From the NCBI RefSeq assembly GCF_000336995.1, contig NZ_AOJI01000029.1:54904-105418 (forward strand): a stretch of DNA of 50,515 nt, read 5' to 3'. The notes beneath the pieces are model-generated. The model saw only the letters and a list, made by a program, of their open reading frames with translations. It had not been told where the DNA came from and did not search any database. Below, one piece after another: positions 1 through 9,207 of the stretch. How positions within the stretch are numbered: the first letter of the stretch is position 1; each line of letters begins with the position of its first letter. A program made the translations under genes and the position numbers. Origin of the DNA: Halorubrum aidingense JCM 13560 (GTDB taxonomy: Archaea; Halobacteriota; Halobacteria; Halobacteriales; Haloferacaceae).

Positions 1-313
1 GTTCGTCCTCCCGCAGGAGCTCACCAGCCTCGTCGGCCGCTACGGCAAGGCGCTCTCCGGCTCCGACGTCCAGCAGATGGACGGGTTAGAGAGCAGGGAG
101 TTCGACGAGGAGACCGAGAAGCTGCTGGGGCTCGAAGACATCGAGAGCGCCCTCGAACAGCTCGACACGGTCGCCGACAGCGACCTCCGGACCGACGAGA
201 CGCGGGACGCCGACACCGCCCGCGACGTCGACCTGTCCCGGCAGGAGGCAGCGACTCGAGAGGCCGATCGGGACATCGAGCTGGAGTCGGAAAGCGAGAG
301 TCCAGGGTCCTGA
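1..313 (+). CDS. Truncated acidic C-terminal fragment, function unknown
   Basis: The reading frame is open from base 2 to the TGA at 311-313, so the window holds only the last 103 or so residues of a longer protein. The visible part begins FVLPQELTSLVGRYGKALSG and becomes a charged tail rich in Asp, Glu and Arg with no membrane segment or cysteines. The section around residues 30-60 could form a helix or coiled coil. The acidic composition matches a soluble haloarchaeal protein. I do not recognise the family. The gene converges on nrdB, with 43 bases between the two stops. Confidence 0.6.
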   Translation, partial: FVLPQELTSLVGRYGKALSGSDVQQMDGLESREFDEETEKLLGLEDIESALEQLDTVADSDLRTDETRDADTARDVDLSRQEAATREADRDIELESESESPGS

Positions 314-356
314 AACCGCCGTATTCGTCGGCTTCGAGATGGTCGCCTTCGAGAGC

Positions 357-1349
357 CTACCAGTCAAGCGATCCGCCGGACTGGTACTCGGTGACCTGCC
401 GCTCGAAGAAGTTCGCCTCGCGGTTGAGATCGACCGCCTCGGACATCCACAGGAACGGGTTCTCCGTGCCGAACTGCTCGTCCATTCCGAGTTGGGTGAG
501 TCTGCGGTCCGCGATGTACTCGACGTACTCGATGAACCCCTCGGCGGACATCCCGAGCAGTCCCGGGGGGCAGGCCTCCTCGGCGTAGGTCGACTCCAGT
601 CGCACCGCCTCGGCGATCAGTTCGGCGATTTCGGCCTCGAAGTCGTCGGTCCACGCGCCCGGGTGCTCTTCCCTGAGCGTGTTGATCAGGTCGATACCGA
701 AGTTCAGATGAAGCGACTCGTCGCGCATGATGTACTCGAACTGCTCGCCGACGCCGACCATCTTTCCGCGCCGCTTCAACGCGAGCATCATCGCGAAGCC
801 GGCATAGAAGAACACGCCCTCCATGATCACGTAGAAGCCGACGAGGTCGCGGAGAAGCGCGCGGACGTCGTCCTCGGTCTCGATCGTGAAGTCCGGGCGG
901 TCGATGGCGCGGGTCAGGTCGACGACGAACTCGTCTTTCGCCTGGATCGCCGGGATCCGGTCGTACATCCCGTATAAATACTCGGGGTCGAATCCCAGCG
1001 AGTCACAGCAGTAGATGAACGTGTCCGTGTGGATCGCCTCCTCGTACGCCTGCCGAAGGAGATACTGTCGGCACTCGGGGGCCGTGACGTAGTCGTAGAC
1101 GGCCAACACGAGGTTGTTCGCCGTGAGCGATTCGGCCGTCGAAAAGAACCCGAGGTTCCACTCGACGAGCTGGCGCTCGGCCTCGGTGAGTTCGTCGTTC
1201 TCCCACTGGTGGACGTCGTCCGCCATCGGGACCTCCTCCGGGACCCAGTTGTTGTTGACGCCGTTCCGGTAGTACTCGCGGGCCCAGTCGTAGTCGATCG
1301 GCAGGATCTTGTTCGGGTCGTGGTGGCTGTCGGTGTTGAGTATCGGCAT
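357..1349 (-). CDS. nrdB: Class I ribonucleotide reductase small subunit (R2), class Ic-like
   Basis: R2 subunit of class I ribonucleotide reductase, 330 aa; it supplies the oxidant that NrdA uses to reduce ribonucleoside diphosphates. The six metal ligands are visible: E73, E104, H107, E177, E211 and H214. The first ligand is Glu rather than the usual Asp. The residue four after H107, where classical R2 proteins carry the radical Tyr (HSRSY in E. coli), is Phe (HTDTF, F111). Glu at the first ligand with Phe at the radical site is the signature of class Ic enzymes such as that of Chlamydia trachomatis, which use a Mn/Fe cofactor instead of a tyrosyl radical. The gene lies 45 bp downstream of nrdA on the same strand, so the two are probably co-transcribed. 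The start ATG is at 1349. Confidence 0.95.
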   Translation of the reverse strand: MPILNTDSHHDPNKILPIDYDWAREYYRNGVNNNWVPEEVPMADDVHQWENDELTEAERQLVEWNLGFFSTAESLTANNLVLAVYDYVTAPECRQYLLRQAYEEAIHTDTFIYCCDSLGFDPEYLYGMYDRIPAIQAKDEFVVDLTRAIDRPDFTIETEDDVRALLRDLVGFYVIMEGVFFYAGFAMMLALKRRGKMVGVGEQFEYIMRDESLHLNFGIDLINTLREEHPGAWTDDFEAEIAELIAEAVRLESTYAEEACPPGLLGMSAEGFIEYVEYIADRRLTQLGMDEQFGTENPFLWMSEAVDLNREANFFERQVTEYQSGGSLDW

Positions 1350-1394
1350 TGGTGGTGTCGTGAGTTCGGCTGTTGGACGGTCGTTGGGGGAGCG

Positions 1395-3980
1395 TTACTG
1401 ACAGGCGTCGCACGTCGGGTCCTCGACCGTCGGCAGGTCGCCTCCGACCTCGTCGGCCGACCCGGACTCGGCGGGGACCGACCCGGATCCGTCGTCGAGA
1501 TCCGCGTCGTCCGCGGCGTTCCGAGTGCCGCCGCGCGACTGCGTGTCGTCGTACTGGCTCATGTCGAGCGTCGACTGCTCGATGCTCGACGCGCCGAGCG
1601 TACGGAGATAGTACGTCGTTTTCAACCCGAGCTCCCACGCGGTCTCGTACACGTCCGAGAGGAGCGAGCCGTCGGTGGACGGGAAAAAGACGTTGTGAGA
1701 CTGGCTCTGGTCGATCCACGCGCCGCGACGAGCGGTGAGTCGGAGCTGGTGGCGCGGGTCGATCTCGAAGGCGCCGCGGTAGAGGTCCGACAAGCTTCCG
1801 GGCAGGTCGAGATCGCCGACGGCGCCGTCGCGGTACTTCAACCGATCGAGCGCCTCGGACCCCCACTGCCCCTCAGCCTTGAGGTCCGCGACGAGCCGCT
1901 CGTTGACGACGGTGAAGTCGCCAGACATGTTCGATCTGACGTAGAGGTTCGAGTACTGCGGCTCGATGGACGCGGAGGTGCCGGCGATGGTCGATATCGT
2001 CGCCGTCGGCGCGACCGCGGTGGTGTTGGAGTTCCGCATCCCGTGGTCGGCGATCCGGTCGCGGACGGCGTCCCAGTCGAGCGTCTCTTCGCGGTCGACC
2101 GGAACCTCCCGGCCGCGTTCGTCCGCCAACAGGTCGAGGGTGTCCTGCGGGAGGAGATCTCGGTCCCACTTCGACCCCTCGAACGTCTCGTAGGCGCCGC
2201 GTTCGGCGGCGAGCTTCGCGGAGTTGTCGAGCGCGTGATACCCCAGTAGCTCGCCGGCCTTCCCGGCGAATCCGAGGGCGCGCTCGGAGTTCATCGGGAC
2301 GCGGGCGAGCTGGAGCGCCTCGTGGAAGCCCATCATCCCGAGCCCGATCGGGCGATGGCGCATGTTGGAGCGTTCGGCCTTCTCGGTCGGGTAAAAGTTG
2401 AGATCGACGACGTTGTCGAGCATCCGCATCGCCGTCTCGGCGGTGTCGGCGAACAGCTCGGCGTCGAGTTCGGCCGCCTCGCCGTCGGCGCCGCGGTTGA
2501 CGGGAGAGTCGAGGCGCCCGTCCTCCGTCCCGCTCCGCGCCGCGACCGCGACGTCGTCGGGCGCCGGGTGCGACTCGGCGTCGCCGCGGAACGTCATGTG
2601 GCGCGCGAGGTTGATCGATCCGAGGTTACAGACCGCGGTCTCGTCCTCGCTCGTGTTGAGTGTGATCTCCGTACACAGGTTCGAGGAGTTGACGACGCCG
2701 ACGTGGTCCTGCGGCGATCGGACGTTACACGGGTCCTTGAACGTTATCCACGGGTGTCCGGTCTCGAACAGCCGCGTGAGCGTCTCCCGCCAGAGATCGC
2801 TCGCGTCGACGGTCTCGTACTGCCGGAGCTCGCCGTTCGCTGCGGCTTCCTCGTACTCCTCGTACAGGGTCTCGAACTCCTCGCCGTAGGCTCCGTGGAG
2901 ATCGGGCACCTCGTCCGGCGAGAACAGCGTCCACTCCTCGTCGTTCTCGACCCGCTTCATCAGGAGGTCCGGCACCCACGCGGCGGTGTTCATGTCGTGC
3001 GTGCGTCGGCGTTCGTCCCCGGTGTTCCGGCGGAGGTCGATGAACGCGGGGAAGTCGAGATGCCACGCTTCGAGGTAGGCGGCCGCCGCGCCCCGTCGTT
3101 TCCCGGAGCGGTTGATCGCGCCGGTCACGTCGTTGGCGATCTTCAGGAAGGGGACCGTCCCCGTCGATTCGACGCCGGTTGAGGAGACGAGGGCGCCGTC
3201 CGCCCGGAGCGGGGTCCAGTCGTTCCCGAGCCCGCCGGACCACTTCGACAGCTTCGCGTGCTCTTTGTACGCGTCGAAGATCCCCTCCAAGTCGTCCGGA
3301 ACGGTGGTGAGGTAACACGAGGAAAGCTGCGGGTGCGTCGTCCCGGCGTGGAACAGCGTCGGCGTCGAGTGGACGAACCGCAGCGTGGAGAGCACCTCGT
3401 AGAACTCCTCGGCGCGGGCCTCGCGCTCGGATCGGTCCTCGCGGAGCGCGACGCCCATCGCGACCCGCATCCAGAAGACCTGCGGCAGTTCGAACGGCTC
3501 CGAGTCGGCTTCTCGAAGGTAGTACCGTTGCTCGAGCGTGTCGAGTGCGGTGTAATCGAACAGCTCGTCTCTCTCCGGAACGATCGCCTCGGCGAGCCGG
3601 TCGAGGTCGTACTCGCCCATCCGCTCGTCGAGGAGCCCGGCGTCGAGTCCGCGGTCGATGGCCGCCCGGAAGGACTCGCGGTACGCCTCCGCGAGCGCCT
3701 CGCCGCCGTCGGGCGGCCGCTCACCGGTCACCCGCCGGACGTAGTCCCCGCGGGCGACTCGGGCCGCCGCGGAATCGTACGCGGGGTCGCGCTCGATCCG
3801 CGCCGTGAGCGCGTCGATCGTCGCCTCGGCGATCTCGTCTCGGTCGGCACCGTCGTACAGCGCCCGTTCGACTTCGGCGGTGATCCGATCTCGTTCGGCC
3901 TCGTCCAGTACGTCCTCGTAGCCCGCCCGAGCCCGGTCGAGCAGATCGCGAATCGCGGTGTCGTGTGTGGTCGTGCTCAT
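1395..3980 (-). CDS. nrdA: Class I ribonucleotide reductase large (catalytic) subunit
   Basis: Catalytic subunit of ribonucleotide reductase, 861 aa. It has the class I motif set: C222 (QLSSCYL) and C451 (VCNLGSINLA) as the redox pair, N434-L-C436-T-E438 as the active-site loop, a Tyr-Tyr pair in TTYYLRT for radical transfer, and a C-terminal CDACQ tail that would be reduced by a thioredoxin-like partner. An N-terminal ATP-cone-like region precedes residue 100. Residues about 462-505 form an acidic, Ser/Ala-rich insertion between SINLAR and the next helix, absent from bacterial NrdA. The ATG at 3980 is chosen because the open frame upstream (to 4184) encodes Arg/Ser-rich sequence without family similarity and lies in the likely leader. 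nrdB follows after 45 bp. Confidence 0.95.
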   Translation of the reverse strand: MSTTTHDTAIRDLLDRARAGYEDVLDEAERDRITAEVERALYDGADRDEIAEATIDALTARIERDPAYDSAAARVARGDYVRRVTGERPPDGGEALAEAYRESFRAAIDRGLDAGLLDERMGEYDLDRLAEAIVPERDELFDYTALDTLEQRYYLREADSEPFELPQVFWMRVAMGVALREDRSEREARAEEFYEVLSTLRFVHSTPTLFHAGTTHPQLSSCYLTTVPDDLEGIFDAYKEHAKLSKWSGGLGNDWTPLRADGALVSSTGVESTGTVPFLKIANDVTGAINRSGKRRGAAAAYLEAWHLDFPAFIDLRRNTGDERRRTHDMNTAAWVPDLLMKRVENDEEWTLFSPDEVPDLHGAYGEEFETLYEEYEEAAANGELRQYETVDASDLWRETLTRLFETGHPWITFKDPCNVRSPQDHVGVVNSSNLCTEITLNTSEDETAVCNLGSINLARHMTFRGDAESHPAPDDVAVAARSGTEDGRLDSPVNRGADGEAAELDAELFADTAETAMRMLDNVVDLNFYPTEKAERSNMRHRPIGLGMMGFHEALQLARVPMNSERALGFAGKAGELLGYHALDNSAKLAAERGAYETFEGSKWDRDLLPQDTLDLLADERGREVPVDREETLDWDAVRDRIADHGMRNSNTTAVAPTATISTIAGTSASIEPQYSNLYVRSNMSGDFTVVNERLVADLKAEGQWGSEALDRLKYRDGAVGDLDLPGSLSDLYRGAFEIDPRHQLRLTARRGAWIDQSQSHNVFFPSTDGSLLSDVYETAWELGLKTTYYLRTLGASSIEQSTLDMSQYDDTQSRGGTRNAADDADLDDGSGSVPAESGSADEVGGDLPTVEDPTCDACQ

Positions 3981-4203
3981 GTGTGTGCTCGGTTCGAGTC
4001 GAGTCGAGTCCACCGCGGAACGCCCGCCGGCGTCGTCACTGCGCGAGCGTTGCCACTGGCGAACGGCGGCACAGCGAGCACGTCGCCACCGGGCAGCGTT
4101 GCCACTGTGTGGCGTCGAGCAGACGGCCGTGAGAGCACGGCTATCGACCGCCGTCCGCGGCGGAAACCCCTCGAACCGTGTCACACATCTCCGGCCCCAC
4201 TGG

Positions 4204-4213
4204 CATAAATATT
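4204..4213 (-). promoter_or_regulatory. Probable nrdA promoter TATA box
   Basis: Read on the minus strand this is AATATTTATG, in an AT-rich patch (about 4200-4255) that stands out from its G+C-rich surroundings. A haloarchaeal TATA box here would start transcription near 4180, leaving an nrdA leader of about 200 nt. That leader carries a 12-bp direct repeat (4047-4058 and 4096-4107, 49 bp apart) that could be regulatory. No gene was recognised in 3981-4306. Confidence 0.45.
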
Positions 4214-4306
4214 ACCAACCGAATTTCAGTAGTACAAGCGAATTTGTATACGGCGTGAGTCGGGACAAGCAGTCGAGGGGAGCGACCGAGGAGAAGCGAC
4301 GACGAG

Positions 4307-4900
4307 CTACGGCCGCCACGTCACCGGATCGACCACCCAGAGCGCGCCCACAGCGAGCGCGCCGGCGACGCCCCCAGAGACGAGTGCGAACACGGATCCG
4401 GGCACCGCCGCGACCGCCGCGAGCAACAGGGCCGCGCCGACGAGCAGCGCGACCGTGTCCTCCGTGGTCGCGGCGCGGACGACCGGCGCTACCGCACTAC
4501 CGAAGGCCGCACCGGCCGCGGCGGGCGTCCCGGAGCGCACCGTTGCGAGCGTCCCGGACTCGACGACTGCGTGGAGGGACGCCACCGGGTCACGAGCAAA
4601 CCCGAGAGCGAACCCGAGCGCGACGAGAACGCCGATCACGGGCGCCAAGAGGGCGAGACGCGCGGAGAGGTCGACGGCCGCGAGCCCGGCCGCGCCGGCG
4701 ACCAGCAGCACCGATCCGATCGCGAGCAGCGCGGGCGCGGCGAACGTCGAAAACGGAGACGGGGTGATGAACGGGGGGAGGTCCGAAGCCGTCTCCACGC
4801 CGGGAACGAACCCGGGCGTGACGGTGCTGGCGAGCGAGAAGATAGCCGCGGCGACCGCGAGCAGCGCGACTCCGAGAAGGCGTCGACGAGAGGGTGCCAT
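4307..4900 (-). CDS. Multi-pass membrane protein, function unknown
   Basis: Ala/Val/Leu/Gly-rich protein of 197 aa with about five or six predicted membrane segments and short charged loops. After a basic N-terminus (MAPSRRR) come a hydrophobic segment, an extracytoplasmic-looking loop (VTPGFVPGVETASDLPPFIT), then further hydrophobic stretches with no catalytic or transport motif I recognise. The last helix ends WVVDPVTWRP. The ATG at 4900 is preferred to the alternative at 4924 because the basic residues then directly precede the first membrane helix, as is usual for cytoplasm-facing N-termini. It is a monocistronic-looking haloarchaeal protein of unknown role. Confidence 0.7.
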   Translation of the reverse strand: MAPSRRRLLGVALLAVAAAIFSLASTVTPGFVPGVETASDLPPFITPSPFSTFAAPALLAIGSVLLVAGAAGLAAVDLSARLALLAPVIGVLVALGFALGFARDPVASLHAVVESGTLATVRSGTPAAAGAAFGSAVAPVVRAATTEDTVALLVGAALLLAAVAAVPGSVFALVSGGVAGALAVGALWVVDPVTWRP

Positions 4901-4996
4901 ATCGGCGACAGACCGCCGGGCCACTAAACGATCGCGGGACCGGGACGGGGTCGGGCGGAGTTGGACGCGATCGGACCCGGTCGGACGCGCCCGCCC

Positions 4997-5533
4997 CTAG
5001 ATCGTCACGCCGGCGCGGTCGCCGTCGACCGAGACGACGACGCGCGCCGGCGGGCCGCGGTCGTCGGTGAGCCGTAACAGGAGCGTCTTCGCGACGAGTT
5101 CGTCGTCCGCGACGTCGGGGTCCCCGCGGACCCCCGCCTCCTCGACGGCGACCCGGAGGGACCGGTCGCCCGTCCGACTGATCGACCCGAGTCGGAGTTC
5201 GACCGCGGGCGCCGCGAGCCGCTGGGCGACGACGAGAACGGCGCCGCCCCCGTCGTCGACGAACGCCGTCTCGTCGACGAACGCCCGGGTCGCGGCGGCG
5301 TCGGGCCGAACAGCGGCTCGCGCGTCGGCCCCCGAACTGAACGAGGCCGCATGCGTGAGTAGCTCTTCGGGGCGGTCGTGAACGCTCTGACCGTCGACGA
5401 GCGGGTTCCCGTCGACGTACCGGCTCCGGACGCGGAGGTCCCGCGGCGTCGACGCGGCCACGTCGTGAAGCCGGTCGACGCAGCCGGCGGTGGCGACGGA
5501 GAGGGCGCCGACCACGACCGCGCGGCGATGCAT
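4997..5533 (-). CDS. Predicted lipoprotein, function unknown
   Basis: 178 aa. The N-terminus is a short signal peptide (MHRRAVVVGALSVATAGC) ending in a lipobox-like ATAGC, so Cys18 is probably the lipid-anchored residue and the rest faces outward. RR near the start makes Tat export possible, as for many haloarchaeal lipoproteins, although the full twin-arginine consensus is not clear. The mature part is acidic, with beta-strand-like alternation (VVVSVDGD, AVLVVAQRLAAPAVELRLGS) and no enzyme motif. A family cannot be assigned. It is separated by 96 bp from the membrane protein gene downstream on the same strand. Confidence 0.7.
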   Translation of the reverse strand: MHRRAVVVGALSVATAGCVDRLHDVAASTPRDLRVRSRYVDGNPLVDGQSVHDRPEELLTHAASFSSGADARAAVRPDAAATRAFVDETAFVDDGGGAVLVVAQRLAAPAVELRLGSISRTGDRSLRVAVEEAGVRGDPDVADDELVAKTLLLRLTDDRGPPARVVVSVDGDRAGVTI

Positions 5534-5635
5534 GTGACCGGCTCCGACGCTCGTAGATAAAAACCCCGGCGTCGCAGTCTCGCGGTCTGAGAATCGGGAA
5601 CGCCGTGAGTGGACGTCGGGAGTGTGCGACGCGGG

Positions 5636-5700
5636 GCGCCCGGCTACTGCCCGACGCGGGGGCGCCCAGCTACTGCCCGACGCGGGGGCGCCCGGCTACT
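5636..5700. repeat. 26-bp tandem repeat (2.5 copies) running into the uvrB stop
   Basis: Two 26-bp copies at 5636-5661 and 5662-5687 differ at one base, and a partial third copy (5688-5700) contains the uvrB stop codon (5696-5698). Each unit contains GGCTACTGCCCGACGCGGG or its one-base variant. The array probably arose by duplication of the 3' end of uvrB, giving reserve in-frame stop codons. Confidence 0.9.
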
Positions 5701-7750
5701 CGTCGATCATCGGCGCCGGCACGCCGTCGTCGCCGCCGTCGAGTTCGAAGGCGCGGCGGAGTTCGGCGATGCGGTCGCGGATGTCCGCAGCCAGCTCGAA
5801 CTCCAAGTTGCTCGCGGCCTCGTCCATCCGGTCTTCGAGGGCCTCGATCTGCGCTTTCGCCTCGTCCTCGCTCTCGACGTCGCCGACGCTGACCGACGAG
5901 GTGTCCGTCTTCGAGCCCGGGAGGTTCGTCTCCCCGACCGGCTTGTCGATGGTGGTCGCCTCGTAGCCGTGCTCGGCGTTGTACTCCAGTTGGATCTCCC
6001 GGCGACGTTGGGTCTCCTCGATCGCCGCCTCCATCGAGTCGGTCATCCGGTCGGCGTAGAGCACGACCTCGCCGTTGACGTTGCGGGCGGCCCGCCCCAT
6101 CGTCTGGACGAGGGTGGTGGTGGAGCGCAGGAAGCCCTCCTGGTCGGCGTCGAGGATGGCGACGAGGCTCACCTCCGGGATGTCGAGCCCCTCCCGGAGG
6201 AGGTTGATGCCGACGAGCACGTCGATGTTGCCGAGTCTGAGGTCGCGGATGATCTCGTGACGTTCGAGGGTGTCCGTCTCGTCGTGCATGTACGCGACGT
6301 CGATCCCGGCCTCCTCGAAGTACTCCGTGAGGTCCTCGGCCATCCGCTTCGTGAGGGTGGTGACGAGGACGCGCTCGTCGCGCTCGACCCGCTCGTCGAC
6401 GCGTTCGAGGAGGTCCTCGACCTGCCCGGTCGCCTCGGTCACCTCGACTTTGGGGTCGACGAGGTGCGTCGGCCGGACGATCTGCTCGGCGATCCGCTCC
6501 GAGGTCTCCCGCTCGTAGTCGCCGGGCGTGGCCGAGACGTAGAGCGTCCGGTCCGACTTCTCTTCGAACTCCTCGAAGGTGAGCGGGCGGTTGTCGTAGG
6601 CGGTCGGGAGCCGGAACCCGTTCTCGACGAGCGAGTCCTTCCGCGACTTGTCGCCCGCGTACTGGCCTTTGATCTGCGGAATCGTCTGGTGGGACTCGTC
6701 GATGACGGTGAGAAAGTCGTCCGGGAAGTAGTCCATCAGGGTGTACGGCGCGTCGCCGGACTCGCGGTCGTCCATGTGCACCGAGTAGTTCTCGATCCCG
6801 GAGCAGTACCCCGCCTCGCGGAGCATCTCGACGTCGAAGGTGGTGCGCTCTTCGATGCGCTGGGCGGCGACCAGATCGCCCTGCCGCTCGAAGTAGCTGA
6901 CGCGTTTCTCCATCAGGGCCTCGATCTCCCCGATCGCCTGCTCCAGTTTGTCGTCCGGGATCGAGTAGTGCTCCGCGGGGTGGAGCATGACGGCCGGCTC
7001 GTCGCTCACGACCTCGCCTTTCATCGGATCGACCTTGAGCATGCGGTCGATCTCCTCGCCCCACAGCTCGACGCGCACCGCGTATCGCCCGTACATCGGG
7101 TAGATCTCGACGGTGTCGCCCCGCACGCGGAAGGTCCCCTGGGTGAAGTCCACGTCGTTGCGCTCGTAGTTCAGGTCGACGAGCCGGGTGAGCAGCTCCT
7201 CGCGACCCACCTCCTCGCCGACCTCCAGGCGGAGCGCCATGTCGCGGTAGTTCTGCGGGTCGCCGAGCCCGTAGATGGCCGAGACCGAGGCGACGACGAT
7301 CACGTCGTCGCGGGTGAGCAGCGAGCGCGTCGCAGAGTGGCGCAGGCGGTCGATCTCCTCGTTGATGGACATCTCCTTGTCGATGAACGTGTCCGTCTGC
7401 TCGACGTACGCCTCCGGCTGGTAGTAGTCGTAGTAGGAGACGAAGTACTCGACGGCGTTGTCCGGGAACAGCTCGCGGAACTCCTCGTACAGCTGGGCCG
7501 CGAGCGTCTTGTTGTGCGCCAACACGAGGGTCGGTCGGTTCAGCTCCTCGGCGACCCACGAGACGGTGTTCGTCTTCCCGGACCCCGTCACGCCGAGCAG
7601 CGTCTGCGTGTCCGCGCCCGACTCGAACCCCTCGACGAGCTCCTCGATCGCCGCGGGCTGGTCGCCCGCGGGCTCGAACGGGGCGTCGACGCGGAGGGGG
7701 CGGTCGACGGTCGGGCGGTCCTCCGAGAGGGGGGAGTCGGCGTCGCTCAC
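5696..7750 (-). CDS. uvrB: Excinuclease ABC subunit B
   Basis: UvrB, the damage-verification helicase of nucleotide excision repair, which works with UvrA and UvrC. The product is 684 aa, as expected for the family. Visible features are the Walker A motif GVTGSGKT (residues 53-60), the beta-hairpin region with [10 protein letters not shown] that inserts between DNA strands, the helicase motif VSATPGDYE, and a C-terminal UVR motif ([18 protein letters not shown] region) that binds UvrC and UvrA. The start is taken as GTG at 7750 because residues encoded upstream are Ser/Arg-rich and overlap hisG on the other strand. uvrA lies about 31 kb away in the same window. The stop lies inside a tandem repeat. 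Confidence 0.96.
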   Translation of the reverse strand: MSDADSPLSEDRPTVDRPLRVDAPFEPAGDQPAAIEELVEGFESGADTQTLLGVTGSGKTNTVSWVAEELNRPTLVLAHNKTLAAQLYEEFRELFPDNAVEYFVSYYDYYQPEAYVEQTDTFIDKEMSINEEIDRLRHSATRSLLTRDDVIVVASVSAIYGLGDPQNYRDMALRLEVGEEVGREELLTRLVDLNYERNDVDFTQGTFRVRGDTVEIYPMYGRYAVRVELWGEEIDRMLKVDPMKGEVVSDEPAVMLHPAEHYSIPDDKLEQAIGEIEALMEKRVSYFERQGDLVAAQRIEERTTFDVEMLREAGYCSGIENYSVHMDDRESGDAPYTLMDYFPDDFLTVIDESHQTIPQIKGQYAGDKSRKDSLVENGFRLPTAYDNRPLTFEEFEEKSDRTLYVSATPGDYERETSERIAEQIVRPTHLVDPKVEVTEATGQVEDLLERVDERVERDERVLVTTLTKRMAEDLTEYFEEAGIDVAYMHDETDTLERHEIIRDLRLGNIDVLVGINLLREGLDIPEVSLVAILDADQEGFLRSTTTLVQTMGRAARNVNGEVVLYADRMTDSMEAAIEETQRRREIQLEYNAEHGYEATTIDKPVGETNLPGSKTDTSSVSVGDVESEDEAKAQIEALEDRMDEAASNLEFELAADIRDRIAELRRAFELDGGDDGVPAPMIDE

Positions 7751-7862
7751 GATACGCGTCGTTGGCGGCGAAGACACTTGAGCGGCGCGGCGGGACGGGT
7801 CAGCGGAAACCGACCGTCGGCCGGACGAAAACGTTTCCCCGTCGCCCCGCGACCGTCGAGGT

Positions 7863-8753
7863 ATGCGCATCGCCGTCCCCAACAAGGGCCGCCTGCACGA
7901 TCCGACGCTCTCGCTTCTCGAACGCGCCGGGCTCCACATCGAGGAGACCGCCGACCGCCAGCTGTACGCCGACACCGTCGACCCCGACGTGTCGATCCTC
8001 TTCGCGCGGGCGGCCGACATCCCCGAGTACGTCCGAGACGGTGCGGCAGACATCGGGATCACCGGCCTCGATCAGGCCGCGGAGTCCGGCGGCGTCGCCG
8101 ACTCCGCCACCGCCGCGGGCGACGACGACCTCGTCGACCTGCTCGACTTGGGGTACGGCTCCTGTAAGCTCGTCCTCGCGGCGCCGGAGGACGGCGACAT
8201 CTCGGCGGTAGAGGACCTCGCGGGCGGCACCATCGCCACCGAGTTCCCGGGGATCACCCGTGACTACCTCGACCGGGTGGGGGTCGACGCCGACGTGGTC
8301 ACCGTGACCGGTGCGACCGAGCTGACCCCGCACGTCGACATGGCCGACGCCATCGTGGACATCACCTCGACGGGGACGACGCTGAAGGTGAACCGGCTCG
8401 CCGTGATCGACGACGTGCTCGACTCCTCGGTGCGACTGTTCGCGCGCCCGGACGTCGTCGACGACCCGAAGGTCGAGCAGGTGCGGACCGCCTTCGAGTC
8501 CGTGCTCGCGGCCGACGGCCGCCGCTACCTGATGATGAACGCGCCCAAGGACCGACTAGACGCGGTGAAAGACGTGATCCCCGGACTCGGCGGCCCGACC
8601 GTGATGGACGTGGAGGCCGACGAGAACGGCAACGGGATGGTCGCGGTCCACGCCGTCGTCGAGGAGCGCGACGTGTTCGCGACGATATCGGAACTGAAGA
8701 CGGTCGGTGCGAGCGGGATCCTCGTCACGGAGATCGAACGGCTCGTCGAATAG
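7863..8753 (+). CDS. hisG: ATP phosphoribosyltransferase, long form
   Basis: First enzyme of histidine synthesis; it joins ATP to PRPP. At 296 aa it is the long form: the two catalytic lobes (N-terminus [14 protein letters not shown], internal [16 protein letters not shown], which matches the PRPP-binding loop) are followed by a C-terminal ACT-like domain (about residues 215-296) that mediates histidine feedback inhibition. The long form does not need HisZ. A GAGGT just before the ATG (about 7855-7860) could be a Shine-Dalgarno site. No other his gene is nearby, consistent with scattered his genes in haloarchaea. It is divergent from uvrB, with 112 bp between the starts. Confidence 0.95.
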   Translation: MRIAVPNKGRLHDPTLSLLERAGLHIEETADRQLYADTVDPDVSILFARAADIPEYVRDGAADIGITGLDQAAESGGVADSATAAGDDDLVDLLDLGYGSCKLVLAAPEDGDISAVEDLAGGTIATEFPGITRDYLDRVGVDADVVTVTGATELTPHVDMADAIVDITSTGTTLKVNRLAVIDDVLDSSVRLFARPDVVDDPKVEQVRTAFESVLAADGRRYLMMNAPKDRLDAVKDVIPGLGGPTVMDVEADENGNGMVAVHAVVEERDVFATISELKTVGASGILVTEIERLVE

Positions 8754-8806
8754 GCCGGGAGTCCGACTCGGGAACCGAAGTGCGTCTCACGGACCCGACT
8801 CGCGGG

Positions 8807-9061
8807 TCACTCCTCGCCGACCAGTCGCTCCTTTTGGGTGCGCGTCAGCGACTTGATCGCGTACTCGCGCGACATCGCCGCCGACTTCGAGTCGAACGAT
8901 TCGACGTGCCGCAGCGTCACCGGGGTTCGGCCGCGGGTGTACTTGGCCCCCTCGCCGGCGTCGTGTTCCGCGACGCGGCGCTCCACGTCGACGGTGTAGC
9001 CGGTGTAGAGGGACCCGTCGGCGCACTCGATGACGTACACGTGGTGGGCCCGATCGGACAC
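8807..9061 (-). CDS. Small GIY-YIG nuclease-domain protein (UPF0213-like)
   Basis: 84 aa consisting of one GIY-YIG fold. The signature appears as [16 protein letters not shown] (residues 8-23), followed by an Arg and the EH of the next motif (VERRVAEH) and the conserved GAKYTRGR segment. Such stand-alone GIY-YIG proteins resemble the nuclease domain of UvrC and may cut or bind structured DNA, but their role is unsettled. The start is GTG at 9061, which gives the usual short N-terminus before the first strand. The gene converges with hisG, with 53 bp between the stops. Confidence 0.85.
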   Translation of the reverse strand: MSDRAHHVYVIECADGSLYTGYTVDVERRVAEHDAGEGAKYTRGRTPVTLRHVESFDSKSAAMSREYAIKSLTRTQKERLVGEE

Positions 9062-9136
9062 GGCCGGGGATCGGCTCGCGGGCGACGAATAGCTGCCGGT
9101 CGCGGAGTGGCTACTGGCAGGATGATCGGTGGCGAG

Positions 9137-9181
9137 GTGGCTGTCGGCGGAGTGGCTGTCGGCGGAGTGGCTGTCGGCGGG
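9137..9181. repeat. 15-bp tandem repeat, three copies
   Basis: Unit GTGGCTGTCGGCGGA at 9137-9151 and 9152-9166, with a third copy at 9167-9181 differing in its last base. It lies in the intergenic space upstream of the GIY-YIG gene and downstream of the zinc-ribbon gene, and encodes nothing recognisable. Related degenerate GTGGCT motifs continue to the left (about 9105-9135). Confidence 0.9.
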
Positions 9182-9207
9182 GACCGCCGGTCGATCTCCG
9201 GTGCGGG

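Noticed and set aside
4051..4107. GCCACTG words resembling the cobalamin-riboswitch B12 box near nrdA
   Set aside because: They lie on the plus strand while nrdA is transcribed from the minus strand, no other riboswitch elements were seen, and the enzyme is class I, which does not use B12.
3981..4184. 68-residue N-terminal extension of NrdA
   Set aside because: Arg/Ser-rich, not family-like, and within the region expected to be an untranslated leader.
7751..8062. 104-residue N-terminal extension of UvrB
   Set aside because: It runs antisense into hisG and gives a protein far longer than the family; the GTG at 7750 fits.
5609..8167. Long open frame of 852 codons on the plus strand
   Set aside because: It is antisense to uvrB and overlaps hisG; its product is rich in His, Arg, Asp and Leu without domains, as expected for shadows in G+C-rich genes.
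9137..9181. CRISPR-like array
   Set aside because: The repeats are contiguous 15-bp units without spacers and no cas genes are present; the same applies to the other short tandem arrays.
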